Of a stretch of 64,000 nucleotides of DNA, positions 33,313 through 44,963 are shown in pieces. Below the pieces are notes generated by a model. It was not told the origin of the DNA. It saw only the letters and a list, made by a program, of their open reading frames with translations, and did not search any database. The stretch comes from Takakia lepidozioides (lineage: Eukaryota > Streptophyta > Takakiopsida > Takakiales > Takakiaceae). Every line of letters starts with the position of its first letter. Positions within the stretch are counted from its first letter, which is position 1. The translations under genes were made by a program, and so were the position numbers. The stretch is from the NCBI GenBank assembly GCA_030704615.1, contig CM060733.1, positions 69,128,001 through 69,192,000 on the forward strand, read 5' to 3'.

Positions 33313-35740
33313 TAAGAGTCACTTCGCCTTGCGGCTACTGCCCCTTTTCGAGGGTGGGCCTTATATAAATATGACAAGTGTCTAGGGGACACCAAGTAAC
33401 CGGGGGTATGAGGTACCTCTGGGTACCTAGGGTACCCGAGGGTACCAGAGATGGGGTGGGTTCGAGTTTCCGCTTATTGGTTATGATGGCTGTGAGAGAA
33501 CGAAGTGTCGTAAGGTGGATGTCTTTAAAAGCATGTATGGATGGAGGTGGTGGGGATTTTAAAATTATCTTGAAGTGTTGAGATACTGTCGTGGTGTATG
33601 CCCCCTCTGGTGTCTGTGGAGATGACAAAGAGTGGGCCCATGGCCCACCCTCGTGGGCGAATAACAAAGATAAGCGGAGCGTATTTCTGGCGCGAGGATG
33701 GAGGTGTGCGGGAAGCGGTCGTGGCAGTACGTAAATTCGATAAAGTGTATGATTAGTGGTGGGGTAGGAGTAGAGGATGGAAAGACATTGGTGGGATGTC
33801 CCTGAACTAAGAGGATGTCCAGGCAGAGCCTAGCGGGACATATGCATGTAGCATGGGGTTGGCAAATACAGGATAATAGCCAGGATTATACTGTATGGTC
33901 TGGGGGTCTACCTTGATAAGTGTCAGCATTGATGAGTGAGAACCATCTGGTTTCTTTGTGTAGTTGTAATAGTTTGTGGATGTGCCATACAGCTTGATTG
34001 TGCCTGGCGATACAAAGGCCATACAAGACTAGGTGGGGGCATTTACTGAGGATATGTTGTCAAGTGTCAGGTACTGCATGTATGTGGGAGCAGAGGGGGC
34101 AGTGTGGGGGATGTAAAAATGGTTGGCAAGAAGGTATGCTTACGCTGGTGCCCCATATATTGGGTGAATCTAAACTTAAGTGTTTGTTTGATTTGTGCAT
34201 CGGAAGCGGCTTTAGTGTGCCAGAAGTGTTTGGACAGTTTATGATGGAGTACTGTGGAGTGTGTCCATTTATGGATATGTTGTTTGGTGTGACTGAGAGA
34301 TGTAGCAGCTTGTTGTTGGCTTCTTTAGAGAGAGTAGAGCGGAGGTTACGAATAGGTTTAGGTTCGAGGGGGCTTGGAATTGGATTTATTAGCCAGAAAG
34401 GGTGCGTATGTGCAATGTGGATGGGGTTTGTGGAGGGTTCTACTGGGGGTTTGGAGGCCCCTAGTTGGGCAAAGAGGTCAGCCTCCTTGTTCCCTTTGAT
34501 TCCGGTATATGAGCGTACTTTAAGAAATTGAATAGGTTGGTTGATTGAGATGGCTAAAGTGATGATTGCTGAGATAAGATTACGATCTGGGTGTTGATGG
34601 TGGGAGGATGGGCTGGTTATGTGGTTTCGCAGGAGAAAGAGCGAAGTTAAGCTATCTGTAAAAATACAGTATGGTGAGGGGAATGCGTGTAGCTGGGAGA
34701 GGGCTTCGTAGATGGCCATAAGTTCGGCACGTAGTATGGTTGAGGGGCCCGGAAGTCGGTGGGTTGTACCAGTGTTAGTGGTCGCGTGGTAGACTCCATA
34801 TCCGGCAACGAGCCAGCTTGGGAGCCATCTGTGTAGTGTGCATGTGCTGAGGGGTATTTTAAAGAGGTAGGGCCTAGATGAATTGGAGGTGCTCCAACAT
34901 AGGTGATATTGAGTGACGGGATGGGGCGGGGAGGGGTCGGAATCCATGTTTTGTTTGTTTTTGGTCTATAGGGGGATCGAGATGGGGCGTGTAAAGGTGG
35001 CGTTGGAAAGGATGTGATAGCCATGTTGTGAGTGTTGGACAGTAACAGTTTAAGGTGGGTAGAGAAGTCTATAGGTATATGGGTGTGGGAAGCGTTGTGG
35101 ACTAACAGGATTATGGTGAGAGTGGGTTCTTTGTGCCGTAGGTATTTAGGGAAGGGTGGGTTGCGCATGTATCAAAATTGTTTGGGTTCAATGGCCACCA
35201 AAGGAGTAACGTCAGGAGGGAGTTGTAGAAGGGGGTGGTGATGGTTAGGCATTTTCTGTTGAGTTATGATGAGGATGGTTGAGGTGGAAAGGGAGGAGTG
35301 TGTAGCCTGGCGGGCCCATTGAAGGGCCTCGTGTGCAAGTGGCCATGCGGGCGGGTGAGCGAGGCCTCCTCCTGTCCATGTGTGCTGGGTAGCGGTTCCT
35401 AAAGCACCGAATGTACGGTCACGTGGATGTGGGCTGCTGTATGTGGAGAGCTCCATGGGGCAGGTTAGTGGGCTCGAGTAATATGAGTGAGTCAACTGAA
35501 ATGAGGCGATGAGGAGTTTGAGGATGTCTGGGGGGAGGGTAGTATGGGAGGAGGCTTGCGCCAGTTTGTTGAGATTACGGGGCTTCTTAGCGGGGGTATT
35601 GCCAAGGTATTGGTTAAGAAGCCAGCTGACCTCTGTGGCAAAGTCTTGTTTTGGAGGCTGTAGCTGGCTATTATGTGTGTCAGAGGTGGAATATTTATAC
35701 CAAAGCCAGGCAAGCCGGTGGGAACAGGGGAGCGTAGCGA
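33312..35740 (-). mobile_element. Retroelement 3' region: Dam-like methyltransferase region, RNase H and zinc finger
   Basis: Minus-strand reading order is as follows. About 35700-35190 has LTHSYYSSPLTCPMELSTYS, RTFGALGTATQHTWTGGGLA, HPPAWPLAHEALQWARQA and STILIITQQ, then about 35170-35090 has NPPFPKYLRHKE and LTIILLVHN. This spacing resembles phage Dam-type N6-adenine methylases (strand, NPPx, helix, ILLV strand), with the NPPY site as HPPA. About 34870-34430 is RNase H: HYTDGSQAGS, LRAELMAIYEALSQL, CIFTDSLTSLFLL and KGNKEADLFAQLG, with all four acidic positions present. A CPLCSHIHAVPDT zinc-finger motif lies near 34075. Frame changes separate the blocks. No reverse transcriptase is present, so the element is 5' truncated. 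The tail at about 33312-33600 is shared with 48361-48640. Confidence 0.55.
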
Positions 35741-35890
35741 GGATCTTGGACTTAGAATTATTTTGGAGATGAAAAAGTAAAATAATTCGTTGCATGTACA
35801 ACCAATCACTCTACGAGCTTTGATTACGATGATTTCAACCTTTAACATCATCATTGTATATCATATCACCTAACCACCACGCTACCATCC
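35741..35890 (-). repeat. 5' half of the split SINE-like repeat, tRNA-like promoter boxes
   Basis: On the minus strand it begins GGTAGCGTGGTGGTTAGGTG (A-box-like TGGTTAGGTGA), has a B-box-like GGTTGAAATCA, and ends with AAAATAATTCTAAGTCCAAG then ATCCTCGCT. It aligns with 60378-60545, whose A-box-like stretch is TGGCTAGGTGA and whose B-box region is GGTCTGAGATTC. Confidence 0.65.
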
Positions 35891-36109
35891 ACTTCTTGCT
35901 AACCCTTTGGTTTTTGTTTCTTTTATTCTAGAATTCAAGCTCGCAGGTGAGAGGGGAGCAGCAGGGGGTGGGGATTTGACAGCACACCCCGTCTCCGGTT
36001 TGGTCATCCCCGGTGACCGTACTGGCAAGGCTCCCACCCTTGCATTCTACTCGTTGGGTGAGCGCAGTCTTCTCCTAAACCAAGTGAAATTTAAAATATA
36101 TATATATCT

Positions 36110-36950
36110 ATTATTTATTTATTTTTATGAACAGGGGACAGTGGCTCTTGATGAAATTTTATTAAAAATTATTGAAGGGAAAAAAATTAAAACCCTTGAA
36201 GGCCGAAGGCCGCCATAGGGCCCAAACGCACGGCATGTCGTGACGGATACCCTGAAGAACGATAACTGTTGTGTAGATATTGAAGGAAAGAATAGACCAG
36301 GAATGAGCACATTCCAGAAGTAAGTGACGGTACGAGATCCAGAAAACGAACCTAATGCATAGAGCAGAGAAGCCCTGAAAAGACTGACCTGAGATCTACT
36401 AGCCTTGAAGGCATCTAGGAATATAACCAATGATTATTGACATTGAGAACTGAGAAATGAAGGAAGTTTGAAGAGGACAGAAACAGGAGGAGCAAAGCTA
36501 TCTATGGTAGTATAGCTTGGTTTTTGTTGTAGTCTTGACGTGCTTCCAGTTGATATCTGATTTGTCAAACTCTGGGGAAATGGAAGAGGAGGGTTCGGTG
36601 CTGTTGCCATTGAGGTGGCTCTCCGGGCCATTCATAGGAGTCTGTCCCAGAGCAACTGCATATGATGTCTTGCCTCCCCCATGTGGCCTTGAAAGTGCTG
36701 AGGAAGACCTGCTAGCGTTCTGGGGTTTTGGTGATCTCTGTAGCACTTTTTCCCAAGCCAATTTAGCTGCTATGGTAAGGTCAAAGAAAAAATTTGTAAG
36801 AATAGCAGTGGCAATTGAATTCTTACTATCCGGATACCAAGTATATCTGGTTTTCCAGAGGTGCCAGAGGGTAGACCATCTCAGAGCCTCAAACACGTTT
36901 CGTGCACCTAAGCATCGTGCCACAACATACATGTCGTTGTCCAACCACAC
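36110..36950 (-). mobile_element. L1-type LINE 3' fragment
   Basis: The minus-strand frame 36950-36498 contains FEALRWSTLWHLWKTRYTW and SPEFDKSDINWKHVK. These match the C-terminus of the LINE at 55.4-60.4 kb (FETLRASTLWHLWRAR; SPEFERDVNWKQVK). The downstream tail (about 36240-36110) carries GGCCTTCGGCCTTCAAGGGT and an AATAAAATTT-rich end. It is a 5'-truncated copy. Confidence 0.75.
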
Positions 36951-37425
36951 TTCCTAGCATATAATCCTAGAAAGCTATGCCACAATAGATACGGAAATGG
37001 TCACTTTATGTATCACTTTATGTATCACTTTATGTAAGTCAAGCCAATGGCACCTTTGCTAAAGGACTCCACCATACAGACCACACCCATTGTCCATCTC
37101 AAGTACTAGAGCTATGGCGGCGAGAGAGGCCTCAGGAAGCTCGACTAGAATAACATAAGCATTCTTGCACATCACGTGGAGATAAGCCTCTCCACATCCC
37201 AAGTAAGGTTCGCCACCTCACTTGGAACATGGAACCAAATGAAGTCCCAATGCCCACAAAATACAAATATAAATGTATAAAGTCCTAATTAGCTAGAAAT
37301 AACTATTCTAACTAATCACAAACAAAACCATGACAGCTGTCATGCACCTAAGCATAGTGCCATAACATACATCGTTGTCCAACCACACTTCCTAGCATAT
37401 AATCCTAGAAAGCTATGCCACAATC
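36901..37425. repeat. Pair of about 85-bp direct repeats flanking 355 bp
   Basis: GCACCTAAGCATCGTGCC...GCTATGCCACAAT at about 36901-36985 recurs, with few differences, at about 37341-37425. The first copy is part of the LINE coding end; the second lies beyond an intervening segment with a triplicated TATGTATCACTTTATG-like word. It could be a local duplication or insertion scar. Confidence 0.75.
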
Positions 37426-37679
37426 GCCCCCCTAGCTGGTGATTAGGTCCCTCTAACACCGGATAGCTGGCAAGTATCCTCCCCAATAAGATCATCGCTT
37501 GGTCTTCAATCGCACAAGTCCCAGAGTCTGAAGTCGATAGATCAAGAGGTCGGGTGCAAAAGTAGCCCCATCGTTAGTCGCCTTCCTGCAATCCATGATC
37601 TTCAGTCAAGTATCCATGGCGTTGAAGCCCCACCAGTTAGACCTTGGATCACTTGTCCACCTCACCGTTGTCATGCCCA

Positions 37680-38640
37680 CTACCTCTGTCTAATGCACCA
37701 TGGGCAAAACCATTCTCTGATAGGAACCTCCTCAAGTGGCGGTGTCAAGCATCCCATGTGCCACCCCCTTGAGCATTTGTCCCACACCAGCATGGTTGCG
37801 GGACCACCAGCATGCCCACATAGCATGCAACGCAACCCTGCATGTACCACTGCAAGGTTGGGATCTATCCTCCCATCCACATGTGAAAGTTGACATGGTG
37901 CACAATTGCGCACATGGTCCTTCCATACCATGCCATCTCGACCCTCCAGAATCAACACTCCTGAAGGCAACACCTCCCTGACCCTTAGTCTGCTACATAT
38001 ACACATAGTCCCTAGGGCTAAATCTCCGAACCCCCGGTCGATACCCTCCTCCACGTATAGTGGCATACCTCAATGTGTCTCGATGTTGGGCAATAGCAAG
38101 GTTCTCAAAAGCCATAGTCATGACTCTCTTGAACAACTCTGCCCGCTGGTCACATGCTTGTGTCCACACATCCGGATTATCAAGGTTGAGGACTACTGCA
38201 CAACCTCTCTGCGAATAGATGCAGGCAAATCTAGCTCTCGGCCAAAAAAAAGAAAGTAAGGTGAGAAGGAGGCAAGTGACACTTGTTTGCTGAACATATA
38301 GCCCATAGCCAACCAAGGTAGCTGAAGGTCCCAATCTCCTAGGTGTCCATTCTGCAAACGGTACTTGCGCAAGCCCTTCTTGACTGTTTGAACAACTCTC
38401 TCCGCCAAGACATCAGCCTCGGGATGATCTCGAGAAGTAGTGTGGTGATCTATCAAGGCTTACTCACACAAAGCCTGAAACTCCCCCAATAACTCTTTCC
38501 CCTGGTCCGTGAGTACCTCGGCTGGAGCACCAAATTGGCTAAGCACTCGATCTAAGAATGCATACGCAGCCCCATCACTTGCCATGTCAGGCAATGCCAC
38601 CAGTACACTGATCTTAGACCACTAGGAGGGATATTATCAA
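37680..38640 (-). mobile_element. Ty3/gypsy integrase fragment fused to a PHD zinc finger
   Basis: Minus-strand order: MASDGAAYAFLDRVLSQFG, EVLTDQGKELLGEF (integrase core with the second Asp region), then DHHTTSRDHPEADVLAERVV, GDWDLQLPWLAMGY (gypsy core end), AQHRDTLRYATIRGGGY, RVREVLPSGVLILEGRDG (GPY/F-like C-terminal module), and finally CMLCGHAGGPATMLVWDKCS, RGWHMGCLTPPLEEVP, FCPWC, a PHD-type C4HC3 pattern. A TAA splits the frame near 38457 and a frame change lies near 38200-38070. The PHD finger would read histone tails and could steer integration, as chromodomains do in chromoviruses; that role is inferred. Confidence 0.75.
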
Positions 38641-39508
38641 CGTACATACCCATGGACTGGTTAGAGACAAGGTGTGGTGGCACCCCAGTCTGTGGAGCAG
38701 AAAGGGTCCCCACTGATTGACTCGTGATGGCAGTAGTCGGAGCAGTAGATACACTAGAGGGCCCTGGCATTATGACACCCCCACTTTTCACAACAGCATG
38801 CACATTCAACACAAGAATACTGCCCATATGCACGTCTGCACTTGCAGGCAACAAATTCCCTCCCCCTAGAGTGGGATTAGGGAAATCCACAACAGGCAGC
38901 ACACTAGAACTCACGTTAGCACCCTGGGCCGGCATACTACTCGTAGTAGCCCTAGTATCCGAGGCCAACCCGATTCTACCTTGTCCATGACCAGACAACA
39001 CCATGGGCTTACTACCTTGAACTTCCATGGCCCCACTAATCTGAACAGGAAGAATCACAGTTTTTTCCATCCCCGATTCTATGGGCAAAACAGCAGGGCC
39101 CTCCCTATCTATCCTCACGACACCATCATCATGCAACATTTCTAAGTCCTCCTCAAAATTACCAGAGTCCAAGGAAAGGTCATCAACCAAGGCATTACCT
39201 GCCTGGAGGTTGTCTGACTCCCCACTGATATCAGGCATGCCCCTGCCTAGGCGGACCGAGTGGCTCTCGCGAACCAGACATGAACCTCTGTCTACCAGAT
39301 CGCAACCAAGAACTTGCAGATGCGTTTGGCATGCAAAAACAAAGACAATTGTGGAAAAGAAAGAACCTCTAAGCCGTCGGGATGAGCAGTCGCGGCCTTG
39401 GGCTAGGCACCCGTGAAGCTTCGGGAGTCCAAACAGAGCAAGAAAGAAGCTCGAGTAGGTCATGAGAATCAGAACTATACCCTGCCAACGCCAGGCACGT
39501 CTCCCCAT
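38625..39508 (-). pseudogene. Unrecognised ORF abutting the gypsy fragment (possible LINE ORF1 or gag-like relic)
   Basis: The frame is open on the minus strand from 39508 to 38552, but below about 38625 it reads out of frame through the integrase. It contains GMPDISGESDNLQAGNALVD, an acidic region (NFEEDLEMLHDD), and a Ser/Thr/Pro-rich end (SSVSTAPTTAITSQSVG). No known domain is evident. The sharp join to integrase coding suggests a chimeric or nested insertion. Confidence 0.35.
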
Positions 39509-39509
39509 T

Positions 39510-41920
39510 TGCGTCCATGGTCCTGAGGTTTATATCTATATGAACGTTAATAACTCACTTTAATAAGAGGGGCACAGTAGGAAGCATGTTCAGAAATGCA
39601 GAAAAACCAATTCATTTGGATCCCAGAATAGAACTACGGTGGCCTACCTTTGTGGATGTGTTCTTCACTTTGAAGATTGTATGGTAGGCTCCTTTCTTCA
39701 CAATGTTTGCTTCTTCTTGCACATCAATTACAGCACATAAGCATGTCAAGTCCAAAAAGTAAGCTACATTGATAGCACTCTTCTATGTAATCAAAACCGT
39801 CTACTGAACCTATATTGCAATAGTCTTCAAGAATCATTCATAAACAACTTCTCACATCTGTCAGGGGATGACTCAAACTAGACTATTCAGAAAAAAAAAA
39901 ATTCAAATTCAGTTTGGCAAGTACTTGCTGAAGGCTCAAGCCAGTTGGAAGGTTTACAAAGGGCGCACCAGGCTACGATCTTGTCTACTCTAGTGTACCA
40001 AGCTTGTCGTTGCAAAGGAGAAACAAGGAGAATAAGGTGATTACAATCCTGTATCGTTCAAAAACTGATTATCTTTCTACTCGTCAGCTATCCACCTCGT
40101 GCAGTTACACGACTATCTCCTTACGCATGAGAAATAACAACTGCATTGATTCAACTCAAACACATACACTGTATTCTAGAAAGAGATGAGTGCAACCCTA
40201 CAGAGACCATGTCGTTAAGCCTTTGTACAAGATTGAGACTGCACCCTCGCCGTTGGTTCACTTCCATGCATCCAAACCAAACTTGCTTGAAGATGTTTGC
40301 AAAGAAATTTCCAGTGGTTTCCTAAAGAAGACATGGTAATTCTTAGTGTCCAATATTCCATGATCTGGTCTACTGATTACTGTATTGTATCAGTAATATT
40401 GTTGTAGTCTGCACAGTCTATATTATATTTTGAACGGTCATTTCATTTTTTTATATGTACAGGACACCCAAGGCGCACCTAAACTTACAGGAGCTGCGAG
40501 GCAAGCCTAACAAGCTTTCTGCCCTGTCAGCCATGCGAGCTTCAGTATGGTTTCAGCAGCTCCTTCATTTTCATTCCTTCTTCTCTAGTTCCCCCCGTGT
40601 TCTTTCTCGAGATGCTTTGGCTCTGCTTTATAGGTTTAATTCTGAAGCTTTTTTCCTAGATGTCCAAGGTTCACATCTTGCTTTATATAAGTGAACCTGT
40701 TGGCCCCAAGGTGGGTCCATTTTGTGACGACTGCCTCATGGTCTCCTGTCATGGTCTATCAATTGAGTTTCAAAATGCATTGGTTACTGACCTCATAATT
40801 TCATTCTACCACCTCCATTTTGACGATTTGAACATATAATAAAGACGTTCTACATATACATGAAATGTTTGACCACAACGTCTCGCTCACTAGAGGTCTA
40901 CACTCTTAGACACGAGCAACTTCCTTAATAGAGTGAGTGAATATGCAACTGCTCCGCTCGTTGATACAGAAAAGAAAAGAAAAGAGAACGCCCTTGCATT
41001 TCTTTCCTCGAGGACTGTTTGCGTGATCTACATGCTAAATTTGTCTTTTTCCCACAAACTTCTAGGCTAGCTGTCACTCATGATGTAATAGAAGATACGA
41101 AGATTTGAGATAGTTTTTTATGTCAGCAATACTAGCTACAGAATATTGACCCATGATAGCATAGCTTGTCCACAAGCGAGCTTGTGTTGCCTGTCACATG
41201 TCCCCTCACTACACCAACATACCCCAAAGTGCACTTGCAAATCACAGAATCTGATATTTCAATCTTCATTCATATCAGTAATCTATCTAATATCAACCAT
41301 CAATTACTGTATAATATTCTTCGCCGTCGGTAATGAATGGGCAGCCGCCATTGTAAGCGCCCTTGGCAAGCAGAAGTTTGCCCCGCTTTCTAGCGTGGAG
41401 ATGCCCTCTTACGAACTTTGCAATTCTATGGTTTATGGGGCTTCCTGCGACAGATCATATACATAAATTGCATATGGTGCTGCATATAGGGAAAGAGTGT
41501 GGGTTCTGTAATTAGTTGGTGATGAATGAGTTAGTATGCGGAGATGAGATGTTGAGCAGCACAAAAATTGGAGGCTCAGGTGGAGCTCGTGTCCAAAGGA
41601 AGGTGAGGAAACCAGCATGCACCGACTTTTTGCAGCAAACTGCCTAGCAAACTCAGAAAAGGGTGGACAATGAAGCAGCTTGATGGCTGAGGAACACAAA
41701 TTCCGAGTATTTCATATTGTTGCAAGGTGGTGTTGCGAGGAGTGCACCCTATGAGTCTAGGATCACTGGGGAAGGGGGAGGCTGTCATGGTTGTTGTCTC
41801 TGCCTGAGCAGAGAGCTAGAGCTTAGGGGGTGTTGATTTGGAAAGTGGTGGGCTGGGTAGGATTTCCAAGGAGCTGGAGCAGACGCATGCAGCCCTTATC
41901 AAGGCACATCAGCAGCTGTA
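39510..41920. other. Gene-poor spacer, nothing recognised
   Basis: Small open frames exist (for example 40455-40694) but none shows domain or codon evidence. No clear LTR, TIR or tandem repeat was found. Confidence 0.4.
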
Positions 41921-41926
41921 GACGAG

Positions 41927-44546
41927 TTGTGGAGCGTGGAGCGTGACGCTTTCAGTAAGGGAGGCTTTGCGTGTATTCAATATTCTGGAATTCCAGAGGT
42001 TGCAGCGAATATGTCTCAGGTGAACCCTGTAGCTGAAGACAGGATAATGAGGCTAGAGGGACGGGAAACTGTAAGGTTGTGGGTGGGAGCTTGCCTTTCA
42101 GTTGCTAATTGGGCAACCATGGAACTGCTGCAGGCCCTAGTGTATGAAAGGGATATCTGCCTGTGTACATTGAGATTCAATGGCGCGGAGGCGAGGGGCT
42201 CTGCAAGGTCCGTCACTCCCAGGGCACCCAATTATCCGACCACCTTCCCACACCGGACCATCCTCGCTGGAGGTTCAAGATCTCAACCTATTTCTAGGAG
42301 GGGGAGGCATGGATCTGCAAGTTCAACTAGTAGAGACACGGGCTCAGCTCACACTTCCAGCGCTCGTCGTGTTGGATTTCATTTGAAGTGTTTTGCACAA
42401 TTCCAGACAAGTTTGAAACTTTGAGGATCCGTGGGGTAGAGAAGATAATCGTGACAGAGATTAAAAAGTACTTTTTGAGCGTTAGGTTGGATTCTAGTAT
42501 ACCATGGGGCGACGCATGCATGCACAACTTCCCCTTTTGCTATGGGAACAGGACAAAGAGTGGTCGCAGAAGAAGCAACAAATTTTTTCAATATTCCGAG
42601 CCACGCAGATGTTGGTGGCATGTTTTTTTGGGTGGTACCCAAGCCTATGAGGGTAAGTTATTGTATGTAGTGGTTTGTGTACCTCCTTCATGTGTTGTTA
42701 ATTTGCATCATATGTCATTTGTTTGTAAGAGGTTTAGAAACTAACACTACAATGTTGTGATTTGCAGTCCCAATTGGGTTGGGCAGATTGGTCGAACCCT
42801 TTTGTGTGCAGGCGACCCGGATTATGCTTCGATGTGCCCAGAAGCGTGAAGGATTGGCCACCAATAGTGTACATCCCCAATCCCAAAGATTGTTTGGATG
42901 ACACTACCATCCTGGAGTACACATAGCTATGTGAATCTAGGTTGACAATCAGACTTGCTGTCCCTCAAATTCCACCGGTTCTTCACACAACGATGATGAG
43001 TTCACCACGCCTCCACGAGTTGCTGCCATCCGTAATCGTGCTTCTAGTAGCAACGGGAGCTTCATGTCAGAGAGCCAATCTTCTCAATCACTAGATGTGG
43101 GAGGAAGCAACATATGGCCAATGATGGATCGATCCGTGGAGTTTCACGACCAAATCAATGATGAACTCAATCATTGACATGAATATGAATATTATGAGGA
43201 ATTAGACACGAGGGAGTTGGAAAAATATCAAGGAGAGTTTGAGCAAGCTGATACAGATATGGCATCAAACACCACCAAGTCAATATCTGAAATGGTATGT
43301 CTCCTGTCCATAATAAGCCCCATGGATACTGGTGCAAAAGTTGTGGAGTTCAACCTGTGTCAGAGCTTCCCCTCCTTGACCAGAGTCTCTTTGTGAATCT
43401 GATTTGGAGTGGTCATGCCCGCCAGACTCCATGTAACTACTCCTAGAGCCTTCTAAGTGAAGTTTGCACACGGCTTTGGAAGTGTGGCTGCCTTTTCTAA
43501 ACCAACCCAACCTTCAGATGAGATTGTGTACCTGATCGTTACCTGATCGTCACTTCTAGGTGAAAGCTAAGGCACGCCCGCAGAAAGCTCATGCGGTATG
43601 GTAGGCACACCTCCTGCGTGAGCAGTTTTTGTGTTTTTCTATTTTTATTAACTTCTTAATTTATTTTGGAGACCGGAAAGAAACCCTCAAAATGCATTAA
43701 AATAAGAAGACAAATAAACCCCTGGAAGACGCAAAAATAGAAGGTATAGTGAGCTACCCAAAGGCTCACCAATTGAGGAGCTAGGGGAAGCTAAAGAAAT
43801 ATCTGGAAGGACTTAAACAATCTATTATTTTTAGGTCAGACCCTTTGTCTCTCTTAGGAACCAAATCTTATCGTGAGATGGTTGATTAAAACGCCTCAAA
43901 TGAGCTTATGATAGAGTATAGATTATTTGTGCATTGCATGTAAAAATTAATTGTAACGTTGGTGTGGTTCAGGAGGAGCTGCTCAGAACATGTCACAAAG
44001 CTCGATTTTGGAGAGCTTTTGATGAAGCTGCCAAACGCATTCATGAATTTGCGAACGAGGATGTCATGGAGTCTTTCAAACATTTATCCAAACGTCGAGT
44101 GCAAAATTGAGGGTTGGGAGATACTTCCATGTTGCCCTTGATTTTATTACATCCAAGCATGAATATGTTCACAGAGACGGAGGTGCTACAGGCATTCTCA
44201 CAACAAGCGCATCCCAACTGGAGGCAGTGGCGATGAAGAATTGGGAGAGGAACAAAGAGCTTCGGAGCTAACATTGGATGAGCTGATGGGATTGCTTGCA
44301 CCAACGCAAATTTATGATATGTTTAAAGAGGAAACTACAGCCGGAATGATAAGTAGGTTACAGGAGTGGCAGAGGTCCCAGCTACATGCAGGTCACAAAG
44401 CTGAGGAATTAGAAGCTGTCACAAAGTACCAGCGGCAAAATGAAGCTTGGCGGAGTCTTCAAATCTGCAATTTCCGTACCAGGGTTGTAAAGCAGTTTCG
44501 GTGTGCCATCAATCGTTTACCACCAACAATCTTGAAGGTACGATGA
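41927..44546 (+). pseudogene. Unassigned coding-like exons of unknown family
   Basis: Several stretches look coding and have plausible splice borders. About 42535-42650 has QDKEWSQKKQQIFSIFRATQ. 42768-43294 has WADWSNPFVCRRPGLCFDVP and VKDWPPIVYIPNPKDCLDDT, later SFMSESQSSQSLDVGGSN, ending at a GTATGT donor. 43974 to about 44090 has LLRTCHKARFWRAFDEAAKR and HEFANEDVMESFKHLSKR. About 44225-44535 has ELTLDELMGLLAPTQIYDMF and SRLQEWQRSQLHAGHKAEEL, a helical region ending at an AAGGTACG donor. Stops (TAG near 42924, TGA near 43177) break the second. I cannot name the family; a transposon gene is likely given the surroundings. Confidence 0.35.
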
Positions 44547-44711
44547 AATTCGAGATTCATTTTCTACCAATTGAAACTAGAAAGCGAAAAACTACATTAT
44601 TATCTTTTGAAGGGCAGGGACGATTCACGAGCTAGAGGGAATGCAGAAAGGAAGAACGTATCTTCTGGCGGACAGATAAGGACCAGTACTGAAGATCATG
44701 ACCTACACACT

Positions 44712-44950
44712 TGTTGTCGATTGCCTCACAATATTTACATTCCACTGAAGAACTGTGCAAACAGTCCTTGAATATATATACAGAGTATTCCACTGAACGG
44801 TGGACACGTTCCTCCCATGGCAAGGTATACACGTACCTTCCACAGTAAGGTGTACACGTTCTTATGCTAATATCAGCCTGCATTAATACTGAACAGATAT
44901 CTACGACGGTTAGTTGGATAAGCAATGAGATGAGAGCACATAAGCTAACA
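44712..44950 (-). repeat. Copia LTR (3' LTR of the adjacent element)
   Basis: On the minus strand it starts TGTTAGCTTATG right after a purine-rich tract (GAGCAAGAGGGGG) and ends GACAACA, giving TGTT...AACA inverted ends over 239 bp. Inside are three tandem variants of GAACGTGTACACCTTACTGT (near 44800-44865), and then TGTATATATATTC, a TATA-like element. No second LTR is present in the window. Confidence 0.65.
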
Positions 44951-44963
44951 CCCCCTCTTGCTC

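Noticed and set aside
33004-33322. Overlapping Ser/Pro/Arg ORFs at 33.0-33.4 kb
   Set aside because: All six frames are partly open because of the short CGCTCCCCT tandem repeats; there is no domain or frame preference.
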